A stretch of 64,000 nt of DNA from Noviluteimonas gilva (GCF_009740395.1 NZ_WOXT01000002.1:124001-188000), one strand, 5' to 3'. Counted from the first letter of the stretch, positions 8,977 to 16,921 are shown. Program-made: numbers and translations. The notes: generated by a model not told the origin, from the letters alone.

Positions 8977-9825
8977 ATGCAACTGGCTTCCCACGTCCGG
9001 GCGCTCCTGGTGGTCGCTCTATGCGCGTCTGCGTTACCAGCCGTCGCGCAGATCAATCCCGGCTTCGATCCCTCGACGCCGATTCGCGTCGTGTACCGCG
9101 TCGAACTGACGCCACCATTCAGCGCGTTCATTGCAGGTTTCACCGCGCGCGGCGTTGACCGAGATCTGATCTCGCTGACGTCGGGTCACCCGTGCATCAA
9201 CTGGATCCCCCTGCAGGGCCCGGCGTGGGTGAGCATGACAGCGGACCGCGAGCAAGCTGTCCGGTTCGCGCGCCGATACCTCGAAAACACGCCCGGGAGC
9301 GGGCCGCATCGTCCCGTTTACCTCTACGCCATTCGTGCCGACGCGGAGTTCCTCAGCGTTCCAGGTGCGTTCTACAGCGCGATCGATGCCGGGCGCGAAG
9401 CGCGCGCCGGTTACACGCCGGAACATGCGAACGCGCTGGAGTACCTGCTTTACACGCGTCCGATCCTCGGCGAACAGGCTGTTGTTGCCACGCACGTGCG
9501 TCCACGCAACATCGCCAATGCAGCCGCGCTGTGGCTCCAGAACGGCGAGGTTTTCGAGGATGGCGTGGGAATCACCAATTCCGGCTATGTCCACGACCCA
9601 TCGACAGCCGCGATCAACGTCGTGCCCGACTCAGGCTTGCCGACGCTGTTACCGCAGCTCTCGATTCTTTCGAGTGAAGTCAGGGCGACAGGCACGTGCG
9701 CGATGTCCTGCGATCGCGCGAAGTCGGCCAGCAGTTTCTCGCTGCCCGACGACACCGACTACGCAGCGCAATGCAGCCAGAGCGACGCCATCGCGCCGCT
9801 ACTTCTCGACATCATCAACGACTAA
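8977..9825 (+). CDS. Pertussis S1-like paralogue A2, probable degenerate ADP-ribosyltransferase
   Basis: 282 residues; the signal peptide ends at about PAVAQ (25). It keeps the R-S frame (VYR with Arg41; VSMT with Ser86) and the body YLYAIRADAEF, but the S1 His35 position is Leu (DLISLTSGHPC, Cys73). The E-x-E motif reads E166-Q-A168, so the catalytic Glu position is Ala in the simplest alignment. The C-terminal part has CAMSC, a later Cys and LLLDIIND. Ribosome binding site GAGGAAG lies upstream of ATG 8977, and the gap to A1 is 12 bp. It may be an inactive enzyme, a competitor or an alternative cargo; secretion is likely. Confidence 0.75.
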   Translation: MQLASHVRALLVVALCASALPAVAQINPGFDPSTPIRVVYRVELTPPFSAFIAGFTARGVDRDLISLTSGHPCINWIPLQGPAWVSMTADREQAVRFARRYLENTPGSGPHRPVYLYAIRADAEFLSVPGAFYSAIDAGREARAGYTPEHANALEYLLYTRPILGEQAVVATHVRPRNIANAAALWLQNGEVFEDGVGITNSGYVHDPSTAAINVVPDSGLPTLLPQLSILSSEVRATGTCAMSCDRAKSASSFSLPDDTDYAAQCSQSDAIAPLLLDIIND

Positions 9826-9837
9826 GGAGATCGCGCG

Positions 9838-10686
9838 ATGCACCCGGCTTCCCACCTTCGCGCGTTCCTGGCGCTCGTCCTGTGCGCCTCTGCGTTGCCA
9901 GTTGCCGCGCAGATCAATCCCGGCTTCGATCCATCGACGCCCATCCGACTTGTGTATCGCGTCGACTTTACGCCGCCGCACGACGCCTTCAACACGGGAT
10001 TCACGCCGAGCGGCACGGTCGGCGACCTGCTTTCCCTGACATCGGGCCTGCCGTGCAACAACGCGAACCCGCAGCGCCCGGCGTTGGTTGCCATGACCAC
10101 GGACCGTGAACAAGCACTCCGGTTCGCGCGCCGGTACCTCGAAGGCTTGCCGTGGAGCGGACCGGGAAGTCGCGTCTACCTTTTCTCAATTCGCGCCGAT
10201 GGGAATTACATCAGCGTCCCAGGCGCCTTCTACAGCGCGATGGACGCCGGGCGCACCGCGCGCGCCGGTTACACGCCGGAACATGCGAACGCGCTCGAGT
10301 ATCTGCTTTACACGCGCTCGATCCTCGGTGAGCGAGCTGTCGTTGCCCCGCGTGTGTCTTCACGCAACATCGCAAACGCGACGACGCTGTGGCTCCAGGA
10401 CGGCGCGCTTCGCGAGGGCGACGCGCCCTATCCCAACCCGAGCTACCGCCACGATCCCGCGACGGCTGCGACCAACATCGTGCCCGATGCACAACTGCCG
10501 GCCCTGCTGCCTCACGACGCGATCCTGTCCAGCGAAGCAGGGGCAACGGGCACCTGCGCCCTGTCCTGCGATCGCGCCACGTCTGCAAGCAGTTTTTCGG
10601 CGCCCGACGACGAGATGGACTACACCAACGTCTGCAGCCAGAGCGATGCGATATCGCCGCTGCTGTTCGACATCATCAACGACTGA
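9838..10686 (+). CDS. Pertussis S1-like paralogue A3, probable degenerate ADP-ribosyltransferase
   Basis: 282 residues; the signal peptide ends PVAAQ (25). It is the closest relative of A2: a 38-base identical run joins 9400-9437 with 10258-10295. Arg41 is kept, but the STS-like motif has lost its first Ser (VAMT, Ala85). His35 is replaced by Leu (DLLSLTSGLPC), and the E-x-E motif is E165-R-A167. By sequence it is the most eroded active site of the set, yet the reading frame, signal peptide, cysteines and LLFDIIND tail are intact, which argues for retained function other than catalysis. Strong ribosome binding site AAGGAG precedes the ATG; 12 bp after A2. Confidence 0.72.
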   Translation: MHPASHLRAFLALVLCASALPVAAQINPGFDPSTPIRLVYRVDFTPPHDAFNTGFTPSGTVGDLLSLTSGLPCNNANPQRPALVAMTTDREQALRFARRYLEGLPWSGPGSRVYLFSIRADGNYISVPGAFYSAMDAGRTARAGYTPEHANALEYLLYTRSILGERAVVAPRVSSRNIANATTLWLQDGALREGDAPYPNPSYRHDPATAATNIVPDAQLPALLPHDAILSSEAGATGTCALSCDRATSASSFSAPDDEMDYTNVCSQSDAISPLLFDIIND

Positions 10687-10695
10687 GGTTGCCCG

Positions 10696-11544
10696 ATGCA
10701 GCTGGCTCCCATCCTTCGCGCGCTCGTGGCGCTCGTCCTGTGCACGCCTGCGTTGCCAGCCGCCGCGCAAATCAATCCGGGCTTCGACCCCGCGACGCCG
10801 ATCCGTATCGTGTACCGCGTCGAGACCATGCCGCCATTGAATGCCTTCTTCGTGGGGTTCAATGCGCGCGGCATCAACGAAGACCTCCTCGCGTTGACGT
10901 CGGGTGCCTCGTGCAACAACCCGATTCCGATCCATGGCGCAGCGTGGGTGAGCACGACGGCGGACCGCGAACAAGCGGCCCGCTTCGCGCAGAGGTACCT
11001 GGAGCGCACGCCCCAAGTCGGGTCGGTGCGTCCAACCGTTTACATCTACACCATCCGCGCCGACGCGAATTACATCAGCGTGCCGGGGGCCTTCTATAGC
11101 GCCATGGGTGCCGGACGGGAGAATCGCGCCGGCTACTCGCCGGAACATGCGAACGCACTCGAATATTTGCTGTACACGCGGCCGATCCTCGGCGAACAGG
11201 CCGTCGTCGCGCCGCAGGTACAAGCAGGCAACATCGCCAACGCGACGCCGCTGTGGTTGCAGAACGGTGCGATGGTCGAGGGCTTCGCCATCTCCAATGA
11301 CCGATACGTCCACGACGCGGTCACGTCTGCGACGAACGTCGTCCCCGATTGGCGCCTGCCAAGCCTGCTGCCGCCGTACGCGATCCTGTCGAGTGAAGCA
11401 GGCGCAACAGGCACCTGCGCGATGTCCTGCGATCGCGCCACCTCGGCGAGCAGTTTCTCGATCGAGGTCGAGATCGATTACGCCACGCAATGCAGCGCGA
11501 GTGACGCGATGACACCGCTGTTGTTCGACATCATCAACGACTGA
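10696..11544 (+). CDS. Pertussis S1-like paralogue A4, probable degenerate ADP-ribosyltransferase
   Basis: 282 residues; the signal peptide ends PAAAQ (25). The core YIYTIRADANY is the closest of the five to S1 (YIYEVRADNNF). Arg41 and the S86-T-T88 motif are present. The His35 position is Leu (DLLALTSGASC, Cys73) and the E-x-E motif is E167-Q-A169. CAMSC, DYATQCS and LLFDIIND follow the shared C-terminal plan. ATG 10696 lies 9 bp after A3 with the A3 stop overlapping a GAGG ribosome binding site, which suggests translational coupling. Confidence 0.73.
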   Translation: MQLAPILRALVALVLCTPALPAAAQINPGFDPATPIRIVYRVETMPPLNAFFVGFNARGINEDLLALTSGASCNNPIPIHGAAWVSTTADREQAARFAQRYLERTPQVGSVRPTVYIYTIRADANYISVPGAFYSAMGAGRENRAGYSPEHANALEYLLYTRPILGEQAVVAPQVQAGNIANATPLWLQNGAMVEGFAISNDRYVHDAVTSATNVVPDWRLPSLLPPYAILSSEAGATGTCAMSCDRATSASSFSIEVEIDYATQCSASDAMTPLLFDIIND

Positions 11545-11555
11545 GGAATCGCGCG

Positions 11556-12401
11556 ATGCAAGTGGCTTCCATCCTTCGCCCACTCCTGATGGTCGTTCTT
11601 TGCGCGTCGGCGTTCCCCGCCACCGCGCAGATCATCGATCCGGAGTTCAATCCCTCGGAGCCCATCCGCGTCGTGTATCGCGTTCACGTGGGATCGTCCG
11701 CGAGCGCATTCGCCGGTGGATTCCGTGCGCCCCGCGGCACCAATGAAAACCTCCTTGCACTGACGTCGGGCGCCCCGTGCATCAGCACGTCTCCGGTCCC
11801 CGGGACAGCGTGGGTGAGCATGACGGCCGACCGCGGGCAAGCATTGCGCTTCGCGCAGCGACATCTCGAAAACCGGCGCTCGATGGCGCGTCAAGCCGTC
11901 TACATCTACGCCATTCGCGCCGATGCAACGTTCATCAGCGTCCCCGGCGCCTTCTACAGCGCGATCGACGCCGCGCGCGAGTGGCGCGCCGGCTACGCGC
12001 CGGTACATGCGACCGCGCTCGAATATCTGCTGTACACCCGTCCGATCCTCGGTGAACAGGCGGTCGTGTCCAGGCGGGTACTTCCCACCAGCATCATCAG
12101 CGGGACGCCGTTGTGGATCGAGGGAAATGTGCTCATGGAGGGTGTCGACATACCAAACGGGAGCTACATTGCAGCCGATACCGAGGCGTCGCGTGTCGTG
12201 CCCGATGAACTCCTTCCCAACCTGCTGCCGCCGAACGCGATTGCGTCGAGCGAAGCGGGCGCCCAAGGCAGCTGCGCGATGTCCTGCGACCGCGCCACCT
12301 CGGCAAGCAGTTTCTCAAGCGACGACGAGATCGATTACGCCGCGCAATGCAGCGTGAGCGACGCCATGTCGCCGCTGCTCTTCGACATCATCAACGACTG
12401 A
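11556..12401 (+). CDS. Pertussis S1-like paralogue A5, probable degenerate ADP-ribosyltransferase
   Basis: 281 residues; the signal peptide ends PATAQ (25). Arg42 and the S88-M-T90 motif are kept. The segment after the Arg (VHVGSSASAF) has diverged from the PP-containing version in the other copies. The His35 position is Leu (NLLALTSGAPC, Cys75) and the E-x-E motif is E167-Q-A169. The CAMSC pair, a later Cys and LLFDIIND are conserved. GAGGAA precedes the ATG, 11 bp after A4. It is the last gene of the cassette and meets the convergent 98-residue gene with a 3-bp gap, leaving no room for an ordinary terminator. Confidence 0.72.
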   Translation: MQVASILRPLLMVVLCASAFPATAQIIDPEFNPSEPIRVVYRVHVGSSASAFAGGFRAPRGTNENLLALTSGAPCISTSPVPGTAWVSMTADRGQALRFAQRHLENRRSMARQAVYIYAIRADATFISVPGAFYSAIDAAREWRAGYAPVHATALEYLLYTRPILGEQAVVSRRVLPTSIISGTPLWIEGNVLMEGVDIPNGSYIAADTEASRVVPDELLPNLLPPNAIASSEAGAQGSCAMSCDRATSASSFSSDDEIDYAAQCSVSDAMSPLLFDIIND

Positions 12402-12404
12402 AGC

Positions 12405-12701
12405 TCAATCCTCATCCTCGTCGAACTCCGCGAGGACATCCAGGTCGAACGCCAGCGCCTCCACCGTCTCGCGCACCTTGCGTGCCGTCGACTCGTTCGG
12501 TGCCTCGATCTCGACTTCGTGGACGTCGCCGCCGCTGTTCAAGTCGCTCAGCCCGGCCGAGCTGGAGTCGGCATCGTCCATGTGCGGCATCAGGTCCGCC
12601 ACTTCCTCGACATGCTCGATGCCGTCGAGGCTTTGCAGCAGGTTGATGATCGCGCGCGCGTCGTCTTCGCTTCCGGTGACACGCAGTCGCAAGGTAGGCA
12701 T
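12405..12701 (-). CDS. Small acidic protein of unknown function
   Basis: 98 residues, cytoplasmic, no signal peptide. The N-terminal half (TLRLRVTGSEDDARAIINLL, then a strand HVEEV) looks like a beta-alpha-beta unit; the C-terminal half (VHEVEIEAPNESTARKVRET, then helix and AEFDEDED) repeats a similar strand-helix pattern, so the whole could be an ACT- or ferredoxin-like fold. It is rich in Asp/Glu and ends in an acidic tail. I do not recognise the family. It is convergent with the last toxin-like gene (3-bp gap) and upstream of a cyclophilin on the same strand. Frame length, composition and an ATG start support a real gene. Confidence 0.6.
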   Translation of the reverse strand: MPTLRLRVTGSEDDARAIINLLQSLDGIEHVEEVADLMPHMDDADSSSAGLSDLNSGGDVHEVEIEAPNESTARKVRETVEALAFDLDVLAEFDEDED

Positions 12702-12785
12702 CGGAGGGCTCTCGACGGTGGGGACGCCGATGAGGCTAGGGAGCCAGAAGCTAAAGGCGCGTGACGAACGCGCCTCGCTGCCAGG

Positions 12786-13700
12786 CTACTTCGCCGGACG
12801 CACCGGCAGGGGCACGTTGCACAAATCGATGTGGCCGGCGGGGCGCTTGTACCACTCGTCCTTCCGGTTGCGGCGCGATTCGGCGACGGTGGTGAAGGTC
12901 TTGCTGTCGGTGCGCAACAGTTCGAGTTGCGTGCGCTCGGCTTCCGGCAGCTGGCTGGCGAGTTTCACCGAGGTGATCGGCACGTATTGCTTGGGGTCTT
13001 CGTAGAAGCCGAGCGGGCCCGTGCCGCGCGGGAGCACGCTCAGCAACTCGATGCCCTGCACGACGCGTCCCACGAGCGTGATGTTGCGGTCGAGCATGCG
13101 CGGCGATTGTCCCGTCACTGCGTACAACGACGTGCCGTCGCTGCTGTCGGCGTCGACGTCACGGCCGGCACCGACCATGCCGTAGCAATGCGCGAGCCAG
13201 GCGGTATCGGACTTGGGATCGCGCGCGGCGGGGAAGCCGTTGGAGAATCCCACTTCCGGCGCCCAACCATCGCTGTCGGGCAGGCGCACGAACGGCGCGC
13301 CCGTCGCCTTGCGTTCGAACTCGGCCGGCAGCTTGGCCTTCGCCGTTCCCTTCTTGCGCTGCTTGGCGGCGTCTTCTTCCGCGTCGCCCCATTGCGCGAC
13401 GTAGTTGTCCTGCGAACGAATGACGAACAGGCCGTCCCAGTAACCTTCCTTCGCGAGCGTGCGGATGTTGGCGACGTGCTCGGGCGCGAAGTCAGGCGCG
13501 AGTTCGATGATCACGCGGCCGGCGGGCAACCGCATGTAGAGCGTGCGATCCGGATCGAGCTTGCGCCAGTCGGTTTTCGGCGATGCATCGAGGATCTCCT
13601 GCATCGACGGCACCTTGGGTTTCTCGTCGGCGGCGAGCGCGGAGACGGACGCGAGTGCGACGGACAATGCGAGGGCCAGCGAGCTGACGTGCGACGGCAT
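12786..13700 (-). CDS. Exported cyclophilin-type peptidyl-prolyl cis-trans isomerase
   Basis: 304 residues with a signal peptide ending ALA at about 23. The cyclophilin barrel runs from about residue 50 to 240: GRVIIELAPDFAPEHVANIR, YWDGLFVIRSQDNYVAQWGD, then the family's GRVVQGIELLSVLPRG. A charged insert (AEEDAAKQRKKGTAKAK) interrupts it, as in the longer periplasmic forms of this group. It would assist folding of periplasmic or outer-membrane proteins. The ribosome binding site is enclosed in an 11-bp hairpin (13706-13733), an unusual arrangement. Confidence 0.85.
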   Translation of the reverse strand: MPSHVSSLALALSVALASVSALAADEKPKVPSMQEILDASPKTDWRKLDPDRTLYMRLPAGRVIIELAPDFAPEHVANIRTLAKEGYWDGLFVIRSQDNYVAQWGDAEEDAAKQRKKGTAKAKLPAEFERKATGAPFVRLPDSDGWAPEVGFSNGFPAARDPKSDTAWLAHCYGMVGAGRDVDADSSDGTSLYAVTGQSPRMLDRNITLVGRVVQGIELLSVLPRGTGPLGFYEDPKQYVPITSVKLASQLPEAERTQLELLRTDSKTFTTVAESRRNRKDEWYKRPAGHIDLCNVPLPVRPAK

Positions 13701-13705
13701 GCGGA

Positions 13706-13733
13706 ACTCCGGCGAAAGGGTGTTCGCCGGAGT
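13706..13733 (-). promoter_or_regulatory. Hairpin sequestering the ribosome binding site of the cyclophilin gene
   Basis: A perfect 11-bp inverted repeat, ACTCCGGCGAA/TTCGCCGGAGT (13706-13716 with 13723-13733, six-base loop), lies between the ABC permease stop (13740) and the cyclophilin ATG (13700). Read on the minus strand, the 3' arm ends ...GCCGGAGT and the GGAG is the only Shine-Dalgarno for the ATG six bases on. The stem would therefore hide it. It could also act as a processing or attenuation element between the two genes. No T run follows, so a classical terminator is less likely. Confidence 0.55.
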
Positions 13734-13739
13734 CTGAAG

Positions 13740-16238
13740 CTACTGCTGCAGTTCCCGCAACACGACCGAGGGCGGCACGTCGACCACGCGCCGCGTCGCG
13801 ACCAGGCCCGTGACCAGTGCTGCGATCATCCCGATGCCGCCGCCAGCCGCGGCCAGCGCCCAATTGGCTTCCCACGGCAGGCCGAAGACGCGCTCGGAAA
13901 TCACGCCCGCGAGGACCGAGGCCGCGATCGCCGCCACGAGCCCCGACAACAACCCGATCGCCGCGAACTCCGAGGTCTGCGCGAACCGCAACTGCCTGCG
14001 GCTCCCACCGAGCACGCGCATCACGCCGCCTTCGAGCAGGCGCTCGTCCTGGCTGGCGCTGATCGCGGCGAGCAACACGAGGATGCCGGCCGCCAGCGAG
14101 AACCAGAACACGACCTGCACGACCACCGACACCTGGTCGGCCGTATCGCGCACTTGCGCGAGCGTGGCTTCGACATCGATGACGGTCAGGTTCGGGAAGC
14201 GTTCGACGAGTTGCGCGGTGAAGCGCGGCTGCGTCTTCGGCACGCTGACCGCGGTGATCCAACTCGCCGGGTAACCATCGAGCGCACCCGGGGACACGAG
14301 CACGAAGAAATTCGGGCGGAAGCTGTCCCAGCTGACTTCGCGGAAGCTGGTGATCGTCGCGGTCAGAGGACGGCCCGCAATGTCGAAGGTGATGCGGTCG
14401 CCCAGTTTCCAATCGAGCGAATCGGCGAACTTCTGCTCGACCGACAACTCCGGCGACGCCGGGACGCGATTGCCCCAGAACTTGCCGGCCGACAGGCGAT
14501 TGTCGTCGCGCAATTCGCTGCCGAAAGACAGGTTGAACTCGCGCTCGGCGCGGCGTTGCATGCGTGGACTGTCGGGGTAGTCCTTCGCGCTCACGGCCTT
14601 GCCGTTTCGATCGAGCAGGCGTGCGCGCACCATCGGATACAGCGTCGGTGCGCCGAGCCCGTTCGACGTGACAAATTCGCGCACCGGCGCGAGTTGATCC
14701 TGCTGCACGTTGATGATGAAACGGTTCGGCGCGTTTTCGGCGAGCGAAAGTTGCCAGCGATCGAGCAGATCGGTGCGTACGAACGTCAGCAGCAACAACG
14801 CCATCAACCCGAGGCCGAGTGCCGAGACTTGCGCGACCGCCGTGCCCGCGCGGCGTCCAACGTTCGCCAGTCCATAACGCAGGCTGCCGCGCAGACGTGT
14901 GCGCACCTTTCGCACGACGAGGATCAGCGCCCAGGCCATGACCGCGAGCACGAGCAAGGTGCCCGCGACGCCGCCGAGCATCGCGGTGGCGAGCGTCGGC
15001 GATTCGGCCTTCCACCACAGCAAGGCGGCGAGGCCGGCGAACGCGGCGACGCCGACGATCCATGCGCTCGGTTCGGTCGGATCCAGGTCGCGGCGCAACA
15101 CGCGCAGCGCAGGAACGCGCCGCAACGCGAGCACGGGTGGCGCGCCGAATGCGATCAACACGACGAGGCCGACCGCGTAACCCTGCAACGCCGGCAACCA
15201 GCCCGCCGGCGGAATGGAAATCGCGAGCACGCGTGCGAGCCATTCACCGATCGCCCATTGCAGCGCGAACGCGATCGCGACGCCCACCGTGCATGCGATC
15301 AATCCAAGCCACGTCAATTCGCCCAGATGCACGGCCACCAGGGTGCGCTGCTGCGCACCGAGGCAGCGCATGACCGCGCTGCCGTCGAGATGCCGCGCAC
15401 TATGCCGACGCGCGGCCATCGCGACCGCGATCGACGCGAGGATGACCGAGACCAACGCCGCCAGCCCGAGGAACCGCCCCGCGCGATCGAGCGCCGAACG
15501 CATTTCCGGTCGCGCGTCTTCGATCGTTTCGATGCGCTGCCCGCGACCGCGCTGCGCGCGCGCCGTATCGAGGAAGCGCGCGACCGCAGGGCCTTCACCC
15601 GCGACGACCAGGCGATAGCCGACGCGGCTGCCTTCCTGCACCAGGCCTGTCTTCGGCACGTCGGCGATGTTGATCGCGACGCGCGGTGCGGTGTTGAAGT
15701 AATCGAACGCGGCGTCGGGTTCCTGCGCGATCAGCGCGACGAGCCGGAACTTCGCATCGCCGATCGCAAGCTCGTCGCCGACATTCGCATCGAGCGTCTG
15801 CGCGCCGGCGACGCCCATCCACGCCGTGCCGGGCGCCGGACCGCCGCGCGCATCGCGTTCGGGGCCGCCGATGCGATCGACCAGGCGGAAGACACCGCGC
15901 AAGGGAAACTGCGAATCCAGCGCACGCAATTCACCGAGCTGCAATTGCTCGCCGACGCGCACCATGCTGCGCATCTCGATCGTGTCGGCGTGCTGGAGTC
16001 CCGGTGCGTTCGAAGCGTTGCGCACCGCGCCCGTGATGGGCGAATCCGATCGCACGACGGCATCGCCGCCGAGTAAACGATTCGCTTCCTGCGCGAGCGC
16101 GCGGCCCGCGCGGTCCGTTACGAAACCGACCGACGTGATCGCCACCACCGCAAGCACGAGCGCGACGAAGAGGATGCGCACGTCGCCGGATGCGAAGTCG
16201 CGGCGCAATTGTCGCCATGCGAGGACGAGCGGATTCAT
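13740..16238 (-). CDS. ybbP: FtsX-like ABC transporter permease (YbbP type)
   Basis: 832 residues. A first membrane helix near residues 20-40 (DVRILFVALVLAVVAITSVG) is followed by a large periplasmic domain, a helix block around 260-500 and a C-terminal block around 700-830. This is the two-FtsX-domain layout of YbbP, the membrane partner of YbbA. It overlaps the ATPase gene by 4 bp. The YbbA/YbbP/TesA set is conserved in proteobacteria, and the divergent tesA-like gene is here too. The transported substrate is not established. The gene symbol is by family analogy. Confidence 0.87.
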   Translation of the reverse strand: MNPLVLAWRQLRRDFASGDVRILFVALVLAVVAITSVGFVTDRAGRALAQEANRLLGGDAVVRSDSPITGAVRNASNAPGLQHADTIEMRSMVRVGEQLQLGELRALDSQFPLRGVFRLVDRIGGPERDARGGPAPGTAWMGVAGAQTLDANVGDELAIGDAKFRLVALIAQEPDAAFDYFNTAPRVAINIADVPKTGLVQEGSRVGYRLVVAGEGPAVARFLDTARAQRGRGQRIETIEDARPEMRSALDRAGRFLGLAALVSVILASIAVAMAARRHSARHLDGSAVMRCLGAQQRTLVAVHLGELTWLGLIACTVGVAIAFALQWAIGEWLARVLAISIPPAGWLPALQGYAVGLVVLIAFGAPPVLALRRVPALRVLRRDLDPTEPSAWIVGVAAFAGLAALLWWKAESPTLATAMLGGVAGTLLVLAVMAWALILVVRKVRTRLRGSLRYGLANVGRRAGTAVAQVSALGLGLMALLLLTFVRTDLLDRWQLSLAENAPNRFIINVQQDQLAPVREFVTSNGLGAPTLYPMVRARLLDRNGKAVSAKDYPDSPRMQRRAEREFNLSFGSELRDDNRLSAGKFWGNRVPASPELSVEQKFADSLDWKLGDRITFDIAGRPLTATITSFREVSWDSFRPNFFVLVSPGALDGYPASWITAVSVPKTQPRFTAQLVERFPNLTVIDVEATLAQVRDTADQVSVVVQVVFWFSLAAGILVLLAAISASQDERLLEGGVMRVLGGSRRQLRFAQTSEFAAIGLLSGLVAAIAASVLAGVISERVFGLPWEANWALAAAGGGIGMIAALVTGLVATRRVVDVPPSVVLRELQQ

Positions 16239-16921
16239 TCGACCAGGCGCCCGCTGTCGAGGCGGATCTGGTGGCGGCAGCGCGCGGCGAGGTGTTCGTC
16301 GTGCGTCACCAGCACCAAGGTCGTGCCTGCATCGGCGTTGAGCGCGAACAGCAGATCGATGATCGCCTGGCCGGTGTGCGTGTCGAGGTTGCCCGTCGGT
16401 TCGTCCGCGAACAGCAGCGCCGGATGCGTGACGAACGCGCGCGCGAGCGCGACGCGTTGCTGTTCGCCGCCGGAGAGTTGCCGCGGGTAATGCCCGAGAC
16501 GCGCGCCGAGGCCGACCTTCTCGAGGATGCGACGCGCAGGCGCCTGCGCATCGGCGTCGCCGCGCAGTTCCAGCGGGAGCATCACGTTCTCCAGCGCCGT
16601 CAGCGTCGGCAGCAACTGGAAGCTCTGGAACACGAAGCCGACTTTTTCGCCGCGCACGCGCGCTCGGCCGTCTTCGTCGAGCGTCGACAGCGACTGACCG
16701 TCGAGATGCACACTGCCGGAAGTCGGTGTATCGAGACCCGCGAGCAGCGACAGCAGCGTGCTCTTGCCGGAGCCCGAGGCACCGACGATGGCGACCGCGT
16801 CGCCGCGTTCGACCGTGAAGGCGACGTCCTCGAGGATCGTCAGCGCGCCGTCGGGCAACGCGACGGTCTTGCCGAGTCCGCGGACATCCAGGGCGATGGC
16901 AGGGGAGGCGGGGGCGTGCAT
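16235..16921 (-). CDS. ybbA: ABC transporter ATP-binding protein (YbbA/LolD type)
   Basis: 228 residues from the ATG at 16921, the same length as E. coli YbbA. Walker A GASGSGKST is at residues 47-55, followed by the Q-loop (VFQSFQLLPTLTALENV), the signature LSGGEQQRVALARA, Walker B LLFADEPTGNLD and the switch His (VTHDEHLA). Upstream in-frame ATGs at 16957 and 16972 would add a Pro/Ser-rich lead absent from the family, so 16921 was chosen. It overlaps the permease start by 4 bp, so the two are translationally coupled. It is divergent from the TesA-like esterase. Confidence 0.9.
   Translation of the reverse strand: MHAPASPAIALDVRGLGKTVALPDGALTILEDVAFTVERGDAVAIVGASGSGKSTLLSLLAGLDTPTSGSVHLDGQSLSTLDEDGRARVRGEKVGFVFQSFQLLPTLTALENVMLPLELRGDADAQAPARRILEKVGLGARLGHYPRQLSGGEQQRVALARAFVTHPALLFADEPTGNLDTHTGQAIIDLLFALNADAGTTLVLVTHDEHLAARCRHQIRLDSGRLVE

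Noticed and set aside
8946-11569. The repeated gene junctions as attachment sites or a CRISPR-like array
   Set aside because: The repeats contain stop, ribosome binding site and start codons and are spaced by whole genes; duplication explains them.
8131-12401. The four A paralogues as pseudogenes
   Set aside because: All frames are open over normal length, with signal peptides, ribosome binding sites and conserved tails. Only active-site residues changed, so they are annotated as intact genes.
1805-16076. Very long open frames opposite known genes, such as 1805-3985 minus (726 codons) and 12831-16076 plus (1081 codons)
   Set aside because: They are antisense shadows of genes with clear family motifs. 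Their products are Arg/His/Ala-rich with no domain, a known artefact of high GC codon use.
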